Shown: positions 33,231-43,460 of the stretch, piece by piece
Layout: each line of letters begins with the position of its first letter
How positions within the stretch are numbered: the stretch's first letter is position 1
Source of the DNA: Stereocaulon alpinum
Lineage: Eukaryota; Ascomycota; Lecanoromycetes; Lecanorales; Stereocaulaceae
Assembly: GCA_018257865.1 (NCBI GenBank)
Contig: JAEUBA010000059.1
Span: 62,001 to 126,000, forward strand
Direction: 5' to 3'
Length of the DNA: 64,000 nucleotides
Notes under the pieces: model-generated
Told to the model about the DNA's origin: nothing
The model's input: only the letters and a program-made list of their open reading frames with translations
Database searches by the model: none
Translations under genes and position numbers: made by a program

Positions 33231-33574
33231 AAAGATAAAGAGCATGATAGAGGGGCCGGCGAAGGTGATCTTGGGCTAGGGAATGAGCGTATGAGGAGTT
33301 CAAGGAGAATTGCTAGCTACTGAAGACGGTTTACGACGCGAGATAGAAGGAGCATACGTTTACATGTTGGCAGAAAAAATGTCGTGAATTGCCCAAAAGA
33401 CTTTATAGAATCTAAGAACTACAATGCTAAAGAGCATATTCCTGATCTCTATATACTACGTTCGACCCCTCTGGTGAGAACATAGGAGTGGTAGCTGAAC
33501 CCCCTGTCGCGAACGCAAAAGACCATGACTTCCCAACACTTCACTCCACCCAATTCCATCAACTACCACCAACC
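33231..33574. other. Convergent intergenic region
   Basis: 3' ends of the Hub1-like gene and the small secreted protein. No frame supported. Confidence 0.4.
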
Positions 33575-33868
33575 TCAAACCTCCGATCCCATCTGCACCC
33601 CCCTCCCCCCACGCACCGACAGCCCCTCCCACTCAAAAAACATCGTCTCCGGCTCCTCCCCAACCTGCATACAGAAATCGCACCCTATAGACTGGCAGAA
33701 GGCGTGACTGGTTGGTTTTGCGTCCCTGCAGCGAGTCGGTATGCAGCGATCCGTCGTGTGAGAAGCGAGGGTGAAGAGGGAGGGCTTTAGGGAGGTGGGT
33801 GGTGGGTGGGCGAGGGTTAGGTGGGAGAGGGTGGAGAGGGCGAGGAGGAGGGAGGGTTTGAGGTGCAT
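33575..33868 (-). CDS. Small secreted protein with cysteines
   Basis: 97 residues in one exon. The start at 33868 gives a textbook signal peptide (MHLKPSLLLALSTLSHLTLA, cleavage probably after residue 20). The mature part of about 77 residues contains five cysteines clustered at 42-66 (RC-TRC-FC-GCDFC). No family recognised. Size, secretion and Cys content match the loose profile of fungal effector or apoplastic proteins, but no activity can be claimed. The opposite strand also carries a frame of similar length; the signal peptide favours this strand. The odd cysteine count leaves one unpaired or a missing exon. Confidence 0.55.
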   Translation of the reverse strand: MHLKPSLLLALSTLSHLTLAHPPPTSLKPSLFTLASHTTDRCIPTRCRDAKPTSHAFCQSIGCDFCMQVGEEPETMFFEWEGLSVRGGRGVQMGSEV

Positions 33869-34756
33869 GGTTGGGTTCGGGGAGGTGGAGGTGGTTGAGG
33901 TTGAGGTGGGATGGTGTAGGTTGTCTTGTGAGAGGTGAGATTCTGGGGGTTGATGAGTTGTTTGGATAGAATGCTGATGTTCCGAACTGCTGTTCTGTTT
34001 TATAAGAGAGTCTGGTGGCATGAGAATGCAGAAGGAGAGTAGGCTTTGAGTGAAACGTCATGATGATCTCCAGGAGAGAGACAGTGTTGGTCCATTGCTT
34101 GTTTCACTTACTGTAATTGTCACCAGCATACTAGACTATCAGCGTTACAATCACGTACATGTGCCCAAAATAGTTACGGCTTCCAAAGTTTGGAAGACGG
34201 TAGAAGTATAATGCTCGAGGCAAATGCCGCATGCGCATGAACATCGAATTTGGAAAATACATATTGTGCTCAAAGCGCGGCACATGATGCTAAAGAGGGA
34301 ATAGCACAAGTCAGGAAGGTAGCCACTCATTCTTGTCTGTAGTGCATCTGCGGTTCTACTCATCCAAGCACGGGTTCCCCTCTTGATGGTAATTGGGAAA
34401 GACAAAGGTCTAGAATGGCGAGTTTCAGATCATGCAGATGCGGAGTTACCGAACTTGAAGCGCACAGCATCTTGCAGCATTGTACTCAACCGCTAATCGC
34501 CACCACAATGTCGATTGCCGACCTATGACTGTCGTAAAGTAGACCCACATAGCCATAGCACAAACAAACAAGAAGGGACAAGATAAGTTGGATAAGTCGG
34601 ACGAGTTCCTAATGGTAGAAGTGGGTGACTTTTATGTTGAGGACTGGTACGCAAAACGTTCCGATGCCGCTGAACTCGTAACATAAGATCTTACAAGGTT
34701 TCGAGAAGATCATTTGATGTCAAAAGTGCATTTGTGTTTTTGTGCTCAAGGTATCA
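33869..34756. other. Intergenic, nothing recognised
   Basis: Promoter of the small secreted protein and 3' region of the aldo/keto reductase. No supported frame. Confidence 0.45.
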
Positions 34757-35804
34757 TTACAAATCCATCAGCTCCGCAAGAGGACCTCCATAACGTGCGC
34801 CAGTGATTGGGATTCGATCAAGAACCTGCTGAATCTCCGCCAACTCGCTCTCATCCAGCTTGACATCAGCAAGGTTCTCGGTAACACGCGCCGCTTTGAC
34901 AGCTCCCGGAATAGGAACAATAGTTGGCAGGCCAGGCTTCTCACTCTGAGAGCGAACCCAAGCGATCGCAATCTGGGGAGGTGTGACCCCCTTCTTCCTA
35001 GCAATCTTTTCGATCTCGTCCACTAGCTTTACGTTCTCGTCGAACACGCCAGGCTGGAAGCGAGGCAGGGCTTTGCGGAAATCACCCTCAGGGATGTCGT
35101 CACGGCTACGTACCTGGCCCGTCAAAAAGCCGCGTGATAGAGGAGAGTAGGCAACAATAGGAATGCCCAGCTCAGCGCAAGTAGCACCGACGCCGTTGGT
35201 CTTAAGGTCAGTGGAGAAGAGCGAAAATTCGACCTCGACCGCGGAGATGGGATGTACTGCATGGGCTCGCCGGATAGTTTTCGCATTGACCTCGCTGAGA
35301 CCAACACCGCCAATCTTCCCAGCTTTGACATATTCGGCGATTGCGGCAACGCTCTCTTTGATGTCAACCTTTGGGTCTACCCTAGCAGGCTTGAAAATGT
35401 CAATGGATTTCTTTCCGTCTAGAACCTTGAGACAATTTTCAATGCTGTTCTTGATGCCTTCGCGGCTGCAATCAGGACCAGCAGCACCCAAACATCCTTT
35501 TATGCTGAGAACAATATTGTCTTTGTCTTCCGGATGCTTCGTAAAGTAATGATTCAAGAGTTGGAGAGAATTGGCTGCGGGAGGGCCGTAGAATTCAGCG
35601 CCATTCCAGAAGTTGGCGCCATTTTCAAGTGCAGTCTTCATGACGGTAACAGCCTCATCGTAGGGTGTGGGATTGGGCCGCCAAGTCAGGCCTAAGCATG
35701 CAGACAGACTTCATCAGTAGCTGAGTAGATCCTTGAACAAAATGCCTACCCATCAGCCCGAAACCGGTCGGGCCAACATGCTTGCCAGCTATCGTAGCAG
35801 ACAT
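34757..35804 (-). CDS. Aldo/keto reductase, pyridoxal-reductase-like
   Basis: Two exons (35750-35804 and 34757-35691; 58-nt intron) give 329 residues. The short first exon encodes MSATIAGKHVGPTGFGLMG. The (beta/alpha)8 reductase shows the catalytic-Tyr block NGAEFYGP (Tyr53), the Lys block LSIKGCLG, a YSPLSRGFLTG loop and the NADPH-site IPIPGAVKAARVTENL. The overall pattern, including FWNGAEFYG, is like Plr1, which reduces pyridoxal to pyridoxine with NADPH in vitamin B6 salvage. Related AKRs use other aldehydes, so substrate is inferred. Confidence 0.88.
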
Positions 35805-36968
35805 GTTATTCTGGTGTGTGTGTAAAGTCCTCCGAGAATTGAGATCAAGAAGGTCGCTAAAATTGCACCACGGCTATTGAGACGTTGATGTCAATTTGAG
35901 CAAAGCGGGAAAGTGCCTTAGAAGAATTGTTTCGAGATAAAGTGTCCAAGTCCCTATTGATCGAAGAGCATTTATAGGCAGCGACCAATCCTACAAAACA
36001 GTGGAATTAACACATTTATGTCCTTCCATTAAGTCCGAGAGCTAGCTCAGGAGAGGTATAACGAGGCGAAGAGGAGCAATGTAGGAAGTGCATGCTGGCA
36101 CGATCGTCGGTGTCCTTCTCAAGAGCAACGTCGTTCCCATCGAGCGGAGTTGTACCTCTTGACCCGAGGATCAAAGGGTCTAACCAATGAGCTGACGAGT
36201 TGAATAGAGTAATGTTTTCCGCCTGCTGCGCTGTGTAGTAGAGCACTCTATGACCTGTCCCAGTCTATCGGACGTACCCGGCAGGCCACCAGACGCGGCA
36301 AATATCAATTGTGGACCCTGCATCTGGCGAAGAAAGCGATAAGTGACAGCCTTATGATCTCATTCGGAGAGTGACATTGCAGCCAAGGAGCGGTTGACGA
36401 CAGTTGCATCAAAGCTCTGCCGGCGGAAACACTTTGAGCTGTCAAGCGTCCAATTGCATTGACACGTGGGCGTTGATCCACTGGAGTAGTTTGTCAGATC
36501 CTCAACAGCATCACAGCATCATTTTGAAGAGAGCAAAGAATGTGTAGACCTATTACCTAGGAGGATGATTGGTGATAATGCTAGCATTCTTGGCGCGGCT
36601 CTGGGGGTCCAGATCGCGCCAAGGGCCTACAACGCCCGAAAAATTTGTGACGTGCTTAAACCTTCTCCCTCAGTCAGCGGTAAGTTACCTCAAGGACTCC
36701 CATCTCCACAAATACAGCAGACACTATGACACCTTCAACATCTATCCTGTCTTTGTGTGGAGGCAGACCTTATCTTGAAGACATAATACATTTCTAACCC
36801 AGGGTTCTCTACCTTAACAAGGCTCGACGATCACACCAGCAGTCCCAAGCCCCACACCGCACATCCTAAACCCCCACTACTACGCACAACCTTCACCAGC
36901 TTGTGTGTCGTCTGGCTCAGTAACACCCATAACCTACACAGAATCCAATCTGCGTCAATTGGCTCAGC
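35805..36968. other. Divergent promoter region with a tRNA-like relic
   Basis: 1.16 kb between the AKR and PRPP synthetase starts. No coding frame is supported. On the minus strand 36194-36146 resembles the A and B boxes of a tRNA gene but no cloverleaf folds. Confidence 0.4.
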
Positions 36969-38708
36969 ATGGTCCGCAACATTGTGGTGCTGGGAGGCAG
37001 TTCCCACCCTTCCCTCAACGCTGTCATCTGCGATAAATTAGGCATTCCTCTTGGCAATGTGCGTCGCATCCATGTCCTGCAATGGCCCTAACCTGATAAC
37101 CATCCGCAGGTTCTCCTCTCTAAATTCTCGGTCGGAGAGACGCGCGTGGAGATCAAAGAATCGGTGCGTGGGAAGGACGTCTACATCATACAGCCGGCCG
37201 GAGAAAAGGTCAACGACAATCTCATGGAGCTCCTGATAGCGATCAGTGCTTGCAAGACGGCCTCAGCGAGGAAGGCAAGTACTTCAACGAGGACACTTCT
37301 AGCTAGCCTACAGTATCGCTGACACACAGAAGGTTACTGCTGTACTTCCGGTACGTTCCTAGACACAGTCATTACTCAAACTAAGCTTGCATGAGGCTGA
37401 CGTCTATGTAGTTATTTCCATATTCACGACAGAACGATGTTCCATACACCCCGAATAAGACTGGAACGCTTCTCTCCAAAGCTGCGAATTGCTACAGCAA
37501 GCCAGATTTTCCATACGCCTTTGAGAGTAAGCCTCAGACACCTCACCCTGACAATTCGCCCACTGCAGGCTTCTTCAACGGTACCGACAGCTTGCATAAA
37601 GACGTTGCCAAAATGCAGCTTGACGACTCGAGCTCAAGCCCGACCAGCACGCATAATGCTCGCTTTGCAAATTACGGAAAGCAAACACCGAAACGCAGTG
37701 ATACCATGGATTCAACAAAGTCAGAGATTTCGACCCGCAACCACAACATTTCATCTGCTTCAATGACCAATGGCACGGCGCATGAGAATGATTCAAGCAC
37801 TCCCTGTGTTTTGTCCAAAGACACATCATTTCAACCTCGACCTGGATACAAGCAATGGGTTGCACAGGCAGGGAAGCTTGTCGCTGACCTGATCACCTGC
37901 GCTGGAGCGGACCATGTCATCACTATGGAGCTTCATGATCCACGTACGTGTTCTACTAACTCGTATATTCAATATCTCTCGCACTGACATCTACAAAGAA
38001 TACCAAGGCTTCTTCGACATACCGTATGACCCAGATGTTCCACCCTATGACTCGACGCTGACTTTTTGTTAGAGTAGACAACTTGTACGGTCGATCCACC
38101 TTGAAGAACTTCATCCAGAACTCGATTCCGAACTACGGACAGGCTGTCATTGTAAGCCCAGACGCTGGGGGTGCTAAGAGAGCATCTTCGATTGCAGACG
38201 GTTTGGGCATGCCATTCGCCTTGATCCACAAGGTACGGCGCCTCGATGCTTCGATGTGGACTGGATCTGATCTGGGTCTGCAGGAGCGACGACCCACCAA
38301 AATCACGGACCGACAGAACTCGACAATGATGCTTGTGGGCGATGTGGCCAGTAGGACCTGTATCGTTGTCGATGATCTGGCAGATACGTCAAACACGATT
38401 ACAAGAGCAGCCAAGCTACTAAAAAAGGAGGGTGCCAAAACGGTATACGCTTTGATCACTCACGGCGTTCTAAGTGGAGATGCTATCGAGAAGATCAATG
38501 CAAGCCACCTGGACAAGGTAATTGTGACGAACAGTGTTCCTCAAGAAGAACACCAAAAGCGTTGTCCTAAGCTGGTAGTGCTTGATGTTGGCCATTTATT
38601 TGCTGAGGTATTAAACTCCATATGTGAAGGGATCGAAGCTAATTTTGGCAGGCTATCCGTAGAGTCCATCACGGAGAGAGCCTCAGCGTGCTGTTTCAAT
38701 ATGATTGA
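36969..38708 (+). CDS. Ribose-phosphate pyrophosphokinase (PRPP synthetase) with a non-homologous insertion
   Basis: Makes PRPP from ribose 5-phosphate and ATP for nucleotide, His and Trp synthesis. Seven exons: 36969-37058, 37110-37274, 37333-37350, 37412-37943, 37999-38023, 38073-38607, 38652-38708; 473 residues. Exon 3 is only 18 nt. Intron 2 has a GC donor (AAG|GCAAGT). The last 44-nt intron was placed because it restores the family ending AIRRVHHGESLSVLFQYD; read-through gives an unrelated tail. Core motifs: AVLPLFPYSRQ, ELHDPQYQGFFDIPVDNLYGR (split by introns) and the PRPP loop VDDLADTSNT. Residues about 99-236 form a Ser/Thr/Asn-rich insertion directly after SRQ. Yeast Prs1 and Prs5 also carry insertions (NHRs), and Prs5 links to cell-wall integrity. 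Likely a Prs5/Prs1-type regulatory subunit. Confidence 0.93.
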
Positions 38709-39419
38709 GCGCCGCGGGTTCCAAAGCTTGCAATTCCAATTCGGGTGTATCAAGGCCAAAAGTTGTGTTCACCAAGAGGCTGGAAGTCTGATTATTCGAT
38801 GTACAGTCATGCTTGACCAAGTGCTGGAGAGAGCACATATGACTAAGAGGTATCCCAGATAGCCGATTCGGCGTCTACAGAGGTTATAACAATGATACCT
38901 TTATGTCGACGAAAGCCAGTGGAATGGCTCCAACTGGTGTTGTTGAGACTTGTGCGAATCTTCAAATTTTGCTGGATGTGTTGATTGATGTAAGATGATG
39001 CTTGTTCTTTCTTCGGTGACGGACCTGCTCATTCTCACGCCCTGAAAGGATTATATTTGATCTTCCAATTTGGTTTTTGAAATTTAGCTTTGGGCGAAGC
39101 GGGGGACCGTAGATTTGCCACTTGCTATCCCTTCCGCCAGATCCTCGCCCGATGACGTGCTGAGGGGACCTCGAGAATAACAAATGGGCGACCGGATTAG
39201 CATTCAATTATCGAGTAATCACGAATCGTTGACCTGTGTATGGACATAAGACTTTGCTGCTGATCAATCAATTTTGACGATTCTTATTATATTAACCCCT
39301 ACCTCATGCTCTCAAACATCATTCACAATCACCACTAATATAGCATCAAAGACTTTCACGGCACTTCAAGATATCATTTGAAAAATCCTCCCAAAGGCAT
39401 CCGAATTTCTAAAGCCACA
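38709..39419. other. Intergenic, nothing recognised
   Basis: 3' region of the PRPP synthetase gene and promoter of the next gene. No supported frame. Confidence 0.45.
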
Positions 39420-40274
39420 ATGGCAACACAGACACAGACCGCAGCCGCGCCGCCACAGATGCAGGCCTCGCACGACTCTTCTTACATCCCTCGCGGCACA
39501 GTCTCTACAAAGCTCAATTTCTACGCCCCACCTGAGGATGGCTCAAAGCCATTCAACTATGTCGAAAAGCAACCGGAGGGCCAGCCGCAGTGCAACTTCG
39601 GCACTGTAGAAATACCAGTAACGATTCATGATATCCGTGGCCAAGAATCAAATTTCGGTATCGACACCAATGCCTTCGCTACCCTGACGACCGGACCTTC
39701 AGCGGAAAAAGATTTCACGGACGATGCGTCAATAAAGAAGAACTACTACCCTGAGGTGGAGGAACTTCTTTTGAAGAACGCCCCAGGGGCCAAGCGTGTT
39801 CTCATCTTCGACCACACCATCCGTCGCGCGATTGGCAACCGTAACCCAGTCACCAGGGTGCACATCGATCAGACCAAAGCCTCAGCCACAGCACGTGTGT
39901 ACCATCATCTGCCCGACGAAGCCGAAACACTCCTCAAATCCCGCGTCCGACTGATCAATGTGTGGAGGCCGCTCAATGGCCCCGTCCAGTCCACACCGTT
40001 GGCTTTCGCCGACTCGCAAACCTTCAAGGATGATGCTCTCATTGGAATTGAGCATAGATATCCCGACAGAACGGGAGAGACGGCGGCAGTAAGACATGAG
40101 AATGAGAAATGGTATTATTGGTCGGGGATGGAGAACAATGAGAGGCTGTTCTTGGAGTGTTTTGATAGCGAAAAAGGAGGGAGGGTGCCACATACTGCTT
40201 TCATTGACCCAAGGAGTCCTGAGGGAGCGAGGCAGCGGGAGAGTATTGAGGTCAGGGCTTTGGTGTTTGGATAA
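39420..40274 (+). CDS. CmcJ/AsaB-like oxygenase family protein
   Basis: Single exon, 284 residues from the ATG at 39420 (MATQTQTAAAPP). Conserved blocks are RVLIFDHTIRRA, TRVHIDQTKASATARV, RLINVWRPLNGPVQSTPLAFAD, WYYWSGMENNERLFLECFDS and PHTAFIDP. This order is typical of the fungal hydroxylase/desaturase AsaB group, also annotated as GA4-desaturase or CmcJ-like, where His and Asp of the HxD motif bind iron. These proteins often act in secondary metabolism, but many genomes carry stand-alone copies, as here. Probably cytosolic; substrate unknown. Confidence 0.88.
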   Translation: MATQTQTAAAPPQMQASHDSSYIPRGTVSTKLNFYAPPEDGSKPFNYVEKQPEGQPQCNFGTVEIPVTIHDIRGQESNFGIDTNAFATLTTGPSAEKDFTDDASIKKNYYPEVEELLLKNAPGAKRVLIFDHTIRRAIGNRNPVTRVHIDQTKASATARVYHHLPDEAETLLKSRVRLINVWRPLNGPVQSTPLAFADSQTFKDDALIGIEHRYPDRTGETAAVRHENEKWYYWSGMENNERLFLECFDSEKGGRVPHTAFIDPRSPEGARQRESIEVRALVFG

Positions 40275-41089
40275 AGGACACCACTAGTGCAAGGAGATTG
40301 ACGGACCACACGATAGATGAAGTGCAATGGAAGAAGCGTCGCAGCTACATGTGTATAGACAGAATTTGTGCATCATTTCGGAATTATATTCTCTTGGCAC
40401 TGTATGCGTTAGGGTTATTTTATGAGTGACATCAATGCAGGCTCAATAAACATAGGGACGATGTGCGTCATACTTGGCAGTGATGGTTATTGCTTGTCTC
40501 AACAAGACTTCCTGTCAGGCTGTCAGGCGCTTCCCTTCTTCGAAATGCAACTATAGGCAAGTCAAGACCAATGAATGGTAGTCATGTTCGAGTCTCGACT
40601 CTCGACTACCTTAGTCCTTTCCAACGGGACGCGTACTCAGCATGTTTAGCCTATCGCACGCACCTTCCTCCACTTCCGATAGCCGCTAACCTAGAAGCGT
40701 AAAGCGGGAAGATAAGGTGAAGCTCAAGCTCGCCGATGTCTGCAGATCTGCTCCAACTTAAAACTCGATACTTCCTCTCCCACTTTTCCCAAACACCCTC
40801 GCACCTTCTTTTCAATAATAACAATGTCAATCTCCATACACTCGTTCAAGACATTCCCCTTTCACACTTGATCGCCTTACACTCGCTTCTTGCGTCGTCA
40901 ATTGTTCACCATATACACGCGACGGCTGTCTGTGCTTGTTTAGGCCTCCTGCAACATTCGGGAACTCAACAAACATCCCCATACCCTCGTTCTGTGACTT
41001 CAGAGGCCAATTGACCCCGCATCAATCCTCGATATCTCGACATCGTAGTCACTCGCTCAAAGAGGCCATAGCCACTTAATTGTACCATA
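40275..41089. other. Intergenic, nothing recognised
   Basis: Contains a CT-rich stretch (about 40740-41080) upstream of the GH72 start that looks like promoter and leader. No supported gene. Confidence 0.45.
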
Positions 41090-42691
41090 ATGTTCGCCAG
41101 AACACTCTCGTTCGCTGCCCTAGCAGCTGCAAGTATCGCTTCAGCAGCGGATCTACCTACAATTTCAGCCGTCGGGTCCAAATTCTTCTTTTCCAATGGC
41201 ACTCAATACTATATCAAAGGTAAGTCTTCCACCCACCAATCGACTCCAAAGACTGACTGGCAATGCAGGCGTTGCCTACCAGCTCACCGACCAAGACCCG
41301 CTCATCGACATAAAACAATGCACGCTGGACGCAAATATGATGGCAGATCTAGGGGCGAATACCATACGAGTATACCACGTCGATCCCACGGCCAATCATG
41401 ACGACTGCATGGCCGCTTTTGCAAACGTGGGGATCTACCTCTTCCTCGATCTGGATACCTTCGACACACAATTCAATCAGGTAGATGGCTAACTGCCCGC
41501 GTTGGGAAATTGAAGCTGACCTCTTCTTTCTTCGAGGCCCTTCCGTATTGGAATCAAACTCAACTCTCCGCCTTCGAGGCCGTCCTTGACGCGTTCCACG
41601 GTTATTCCAATCTGGCTGGTGTCTTTGTTGCAAATGAGGCAATGACTATGCGTCAGTACAAGCTTTCTTGGCCCAACGGTCCGATATCTGACACGTTCTA
41701 CAGTTAACGGTTCAGACACCGCTCCGTTCGTCAAGGCTGCTATACGAGATGTAAAGTCGTATCGTCAATCAAAGAAGTATCGGAATATTCCCGTCGGCTA
41801 TTCTGGGGGTGCGTCTATAAATCCTTCCCCTTTTTTGGCATTGGCTCCTTCCACACGTTCACACAGACCTCTAAACGCCTTTCTCGTCCTTCTTCACCCC
41901 TGAGTGGCTTTTGCTCATACTGATCTATCATACCGACAGCCGATATCCCAACCCTCCGCCCCATGCTCCAAGACTACCTTGCATGTGGAAGTAATGCCGC
42001 AGACGCCGCAGACTTCTTCTCTCTCAATGTCTACGAATGGTGTGGCCAATCATCTTTTAATGTCAGTGGCTACAACCAGCTTGTCGCGAATGCCACCGGC
42101 CTCCAGATTCCCATCTTCATCTCTGAGACGGGCTGCCGTGTTGTTAAGCCAAGAACTTTTGATGATCAAGGCTCTATCCTTGGCCCAGACATGGAGAACA
42201 CATGGTCTGGTGCCATCATCTATGAGTGGATTGAAGAAGCCAATGATTACGGTCTCATTTCCTATGGACCTACGGCTGACCCAACTAGCAATACAGCGGC
42301 TCTTGACGGCTACCCCAGATCCGGTACACCGTCGCCTGTATCGCCCGACTACAATAACCTGAAGAGCCACTGGGCAACCCTCCATCCAACAGGCGTTTCC
42401 CTTTCGGCCTACTCCGCCCAAGCAGCTACTCTCACCCCAATTGCCTGCCCGTCAATGACTCCCAATGGTTGGGCGGTCAACCCAACTGCTTCCCTACCCA
42501 GTCTCGGACAAACTCTCGATCCCGCTGCCACATCCACCGGAGGACTAGGAGGAGGAAAGTCCACTTCAACGGCCAAGCAAGGCGCTGCAGCTGCCATGAA
42601 GCCTGCGAGCGTGCTAATGGGAGGGAACGAGGTCGCTGGAATGGGCATATCGCTCATCTGCGTTATGTTGGGATTTCTGTTCTGGCTATGA
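41090..42691 (+). CDS. GH72 1,3-beta-glucanosyltransferase, GPI-anchored (Gel/Gas type)
   Basis: Cell-wall enzyme that cuts and rejoins beta-1,3-glucan chains. Five exons (41090-41219, 41269-41480, 41537-41651, 41704-41808, 41940-42691) give 437 residues. Signal peptide about 1-19 (MFARTLSFAALAAASIASA). The GH72 barrel starts ISAVGSKFFFSNGTQYYIKG and includes TIRVYHVDP. The acid/base is Glu148 (VANEAM) and the nucleophile Glu250 (ISETGC). No C-terminal Cys-rich X8/CBM43 module is present, so it belongs to the GH72-minus group. A Ser/Thr/Gly-rich linker precedes a hydrophobic tail (GISLICVMLGFLFWL), a GPI-attachment signal. Outer plasma-membrane face or wall is the expected place. Confidence 0.93.
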
Positions 42692-43164
42692 GCCAACTAA
42701 CATGGTCTTTTCCCGATCTTTCACATCATTCTTGTACACACTTCTCTTACCATGTTTTAAGCATGAGCATCGACATGGAAATGGACATAGAGCACGGACG
42801 ATATTAGCATGACATGAGCGCAGGCGTTATGATAAAGGACGGTGAAAAAGGGAAGAGCGACACTACATAATACTTGCTACTGCTTTTTCATCTGTATATA
42901 GGGCAGCATCCATACATAATCCACCACCAGACCTTCATTGGCATCTTTGTCTTAAACACTCGCAGTAGACTCAGAGTCATCGTAGCATTGACCAAACATC
43001 TCCTAGCCAAATCTTGAGCTACTAAGCACCTTATAAAGTCTCACTGAACACGAAAAAAGTGGAACTGCCATGAGCTTCATTCATTCTACCTAACCCATCT
43101 CTCGTCATGATAATCTACCTACTTGTCCCCCACACATCCCCATCCGATCAAGTCCAGCAAAACG

Positions 43165-43166
<2 letters not shown>

Positions 43167-43219
<53 letters not shown>
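43167..43219. repeat. (AATC)13 microsatellite
   Basis: Uninterrupted tetranucleotide repeat of about 13 units, followed by a short CCAG run. Likely length-polymorphic. Confidence 0.95.
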
Positions 43220-43220
<1 letters not shown>

Positions 43221-43426
43221 CCAGCCAGCCAGAAAAAGCCAGCTTGTAGAAAAAAGCCGTTGGGTATATTCATTCCAGCTAAAGATGAAAAGCACCAACC
43301 ATGCGATTCGCCATGCCAAGTCAAAGCAAACATAAGTAAGCGCCATGGTTTTCGTTCTCGTTCTTCGTCGACTGCCGTTTCCGCTTCCCGTCTCAATTCA
43401 TCCGTGATGCTGATGAGTTTCCCTTA

Positions 43427-43455
43427 AGAGAGAGAGAGAATGAGAGAGAGAGAGA
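43427..43455. repeat. GA dinucleotide tract
   Basis: AGAGAGAGAGA, an AATGA interruption, then AGAGAGAGAGAGA. It lies just after the glycosyltransferase stop codon. Confidence 0.85.
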
Positions 43456-43460
43456 ACTCA

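Larger units (their letters stand above)
42692..43460. other. Convergent intergenic region with microsatellites
   Basis: Between the GH72 and glycosyltransferase stops. It holds the (AATC)n tract at 43167-43219 and a GA-rich tract at 43427-43455. No gene. Confidence 0.5.

Noticed and set aside
33488..33790. Plus-strand frame opposite the small secreted protein
   Set aside because: Pro/His-rich low-complexity reading without an ATG-supported domain; the minus strand has a proper signal peptide.
38608..38862. Extended C-terminal reading of the PRPP synthetase frame
   Set aside because: Splicing the 44-nt GTATTA...GCTAAT...GGCAG intron restores the conserved family ending; the read-through tail resembles no PRPP synthetase.
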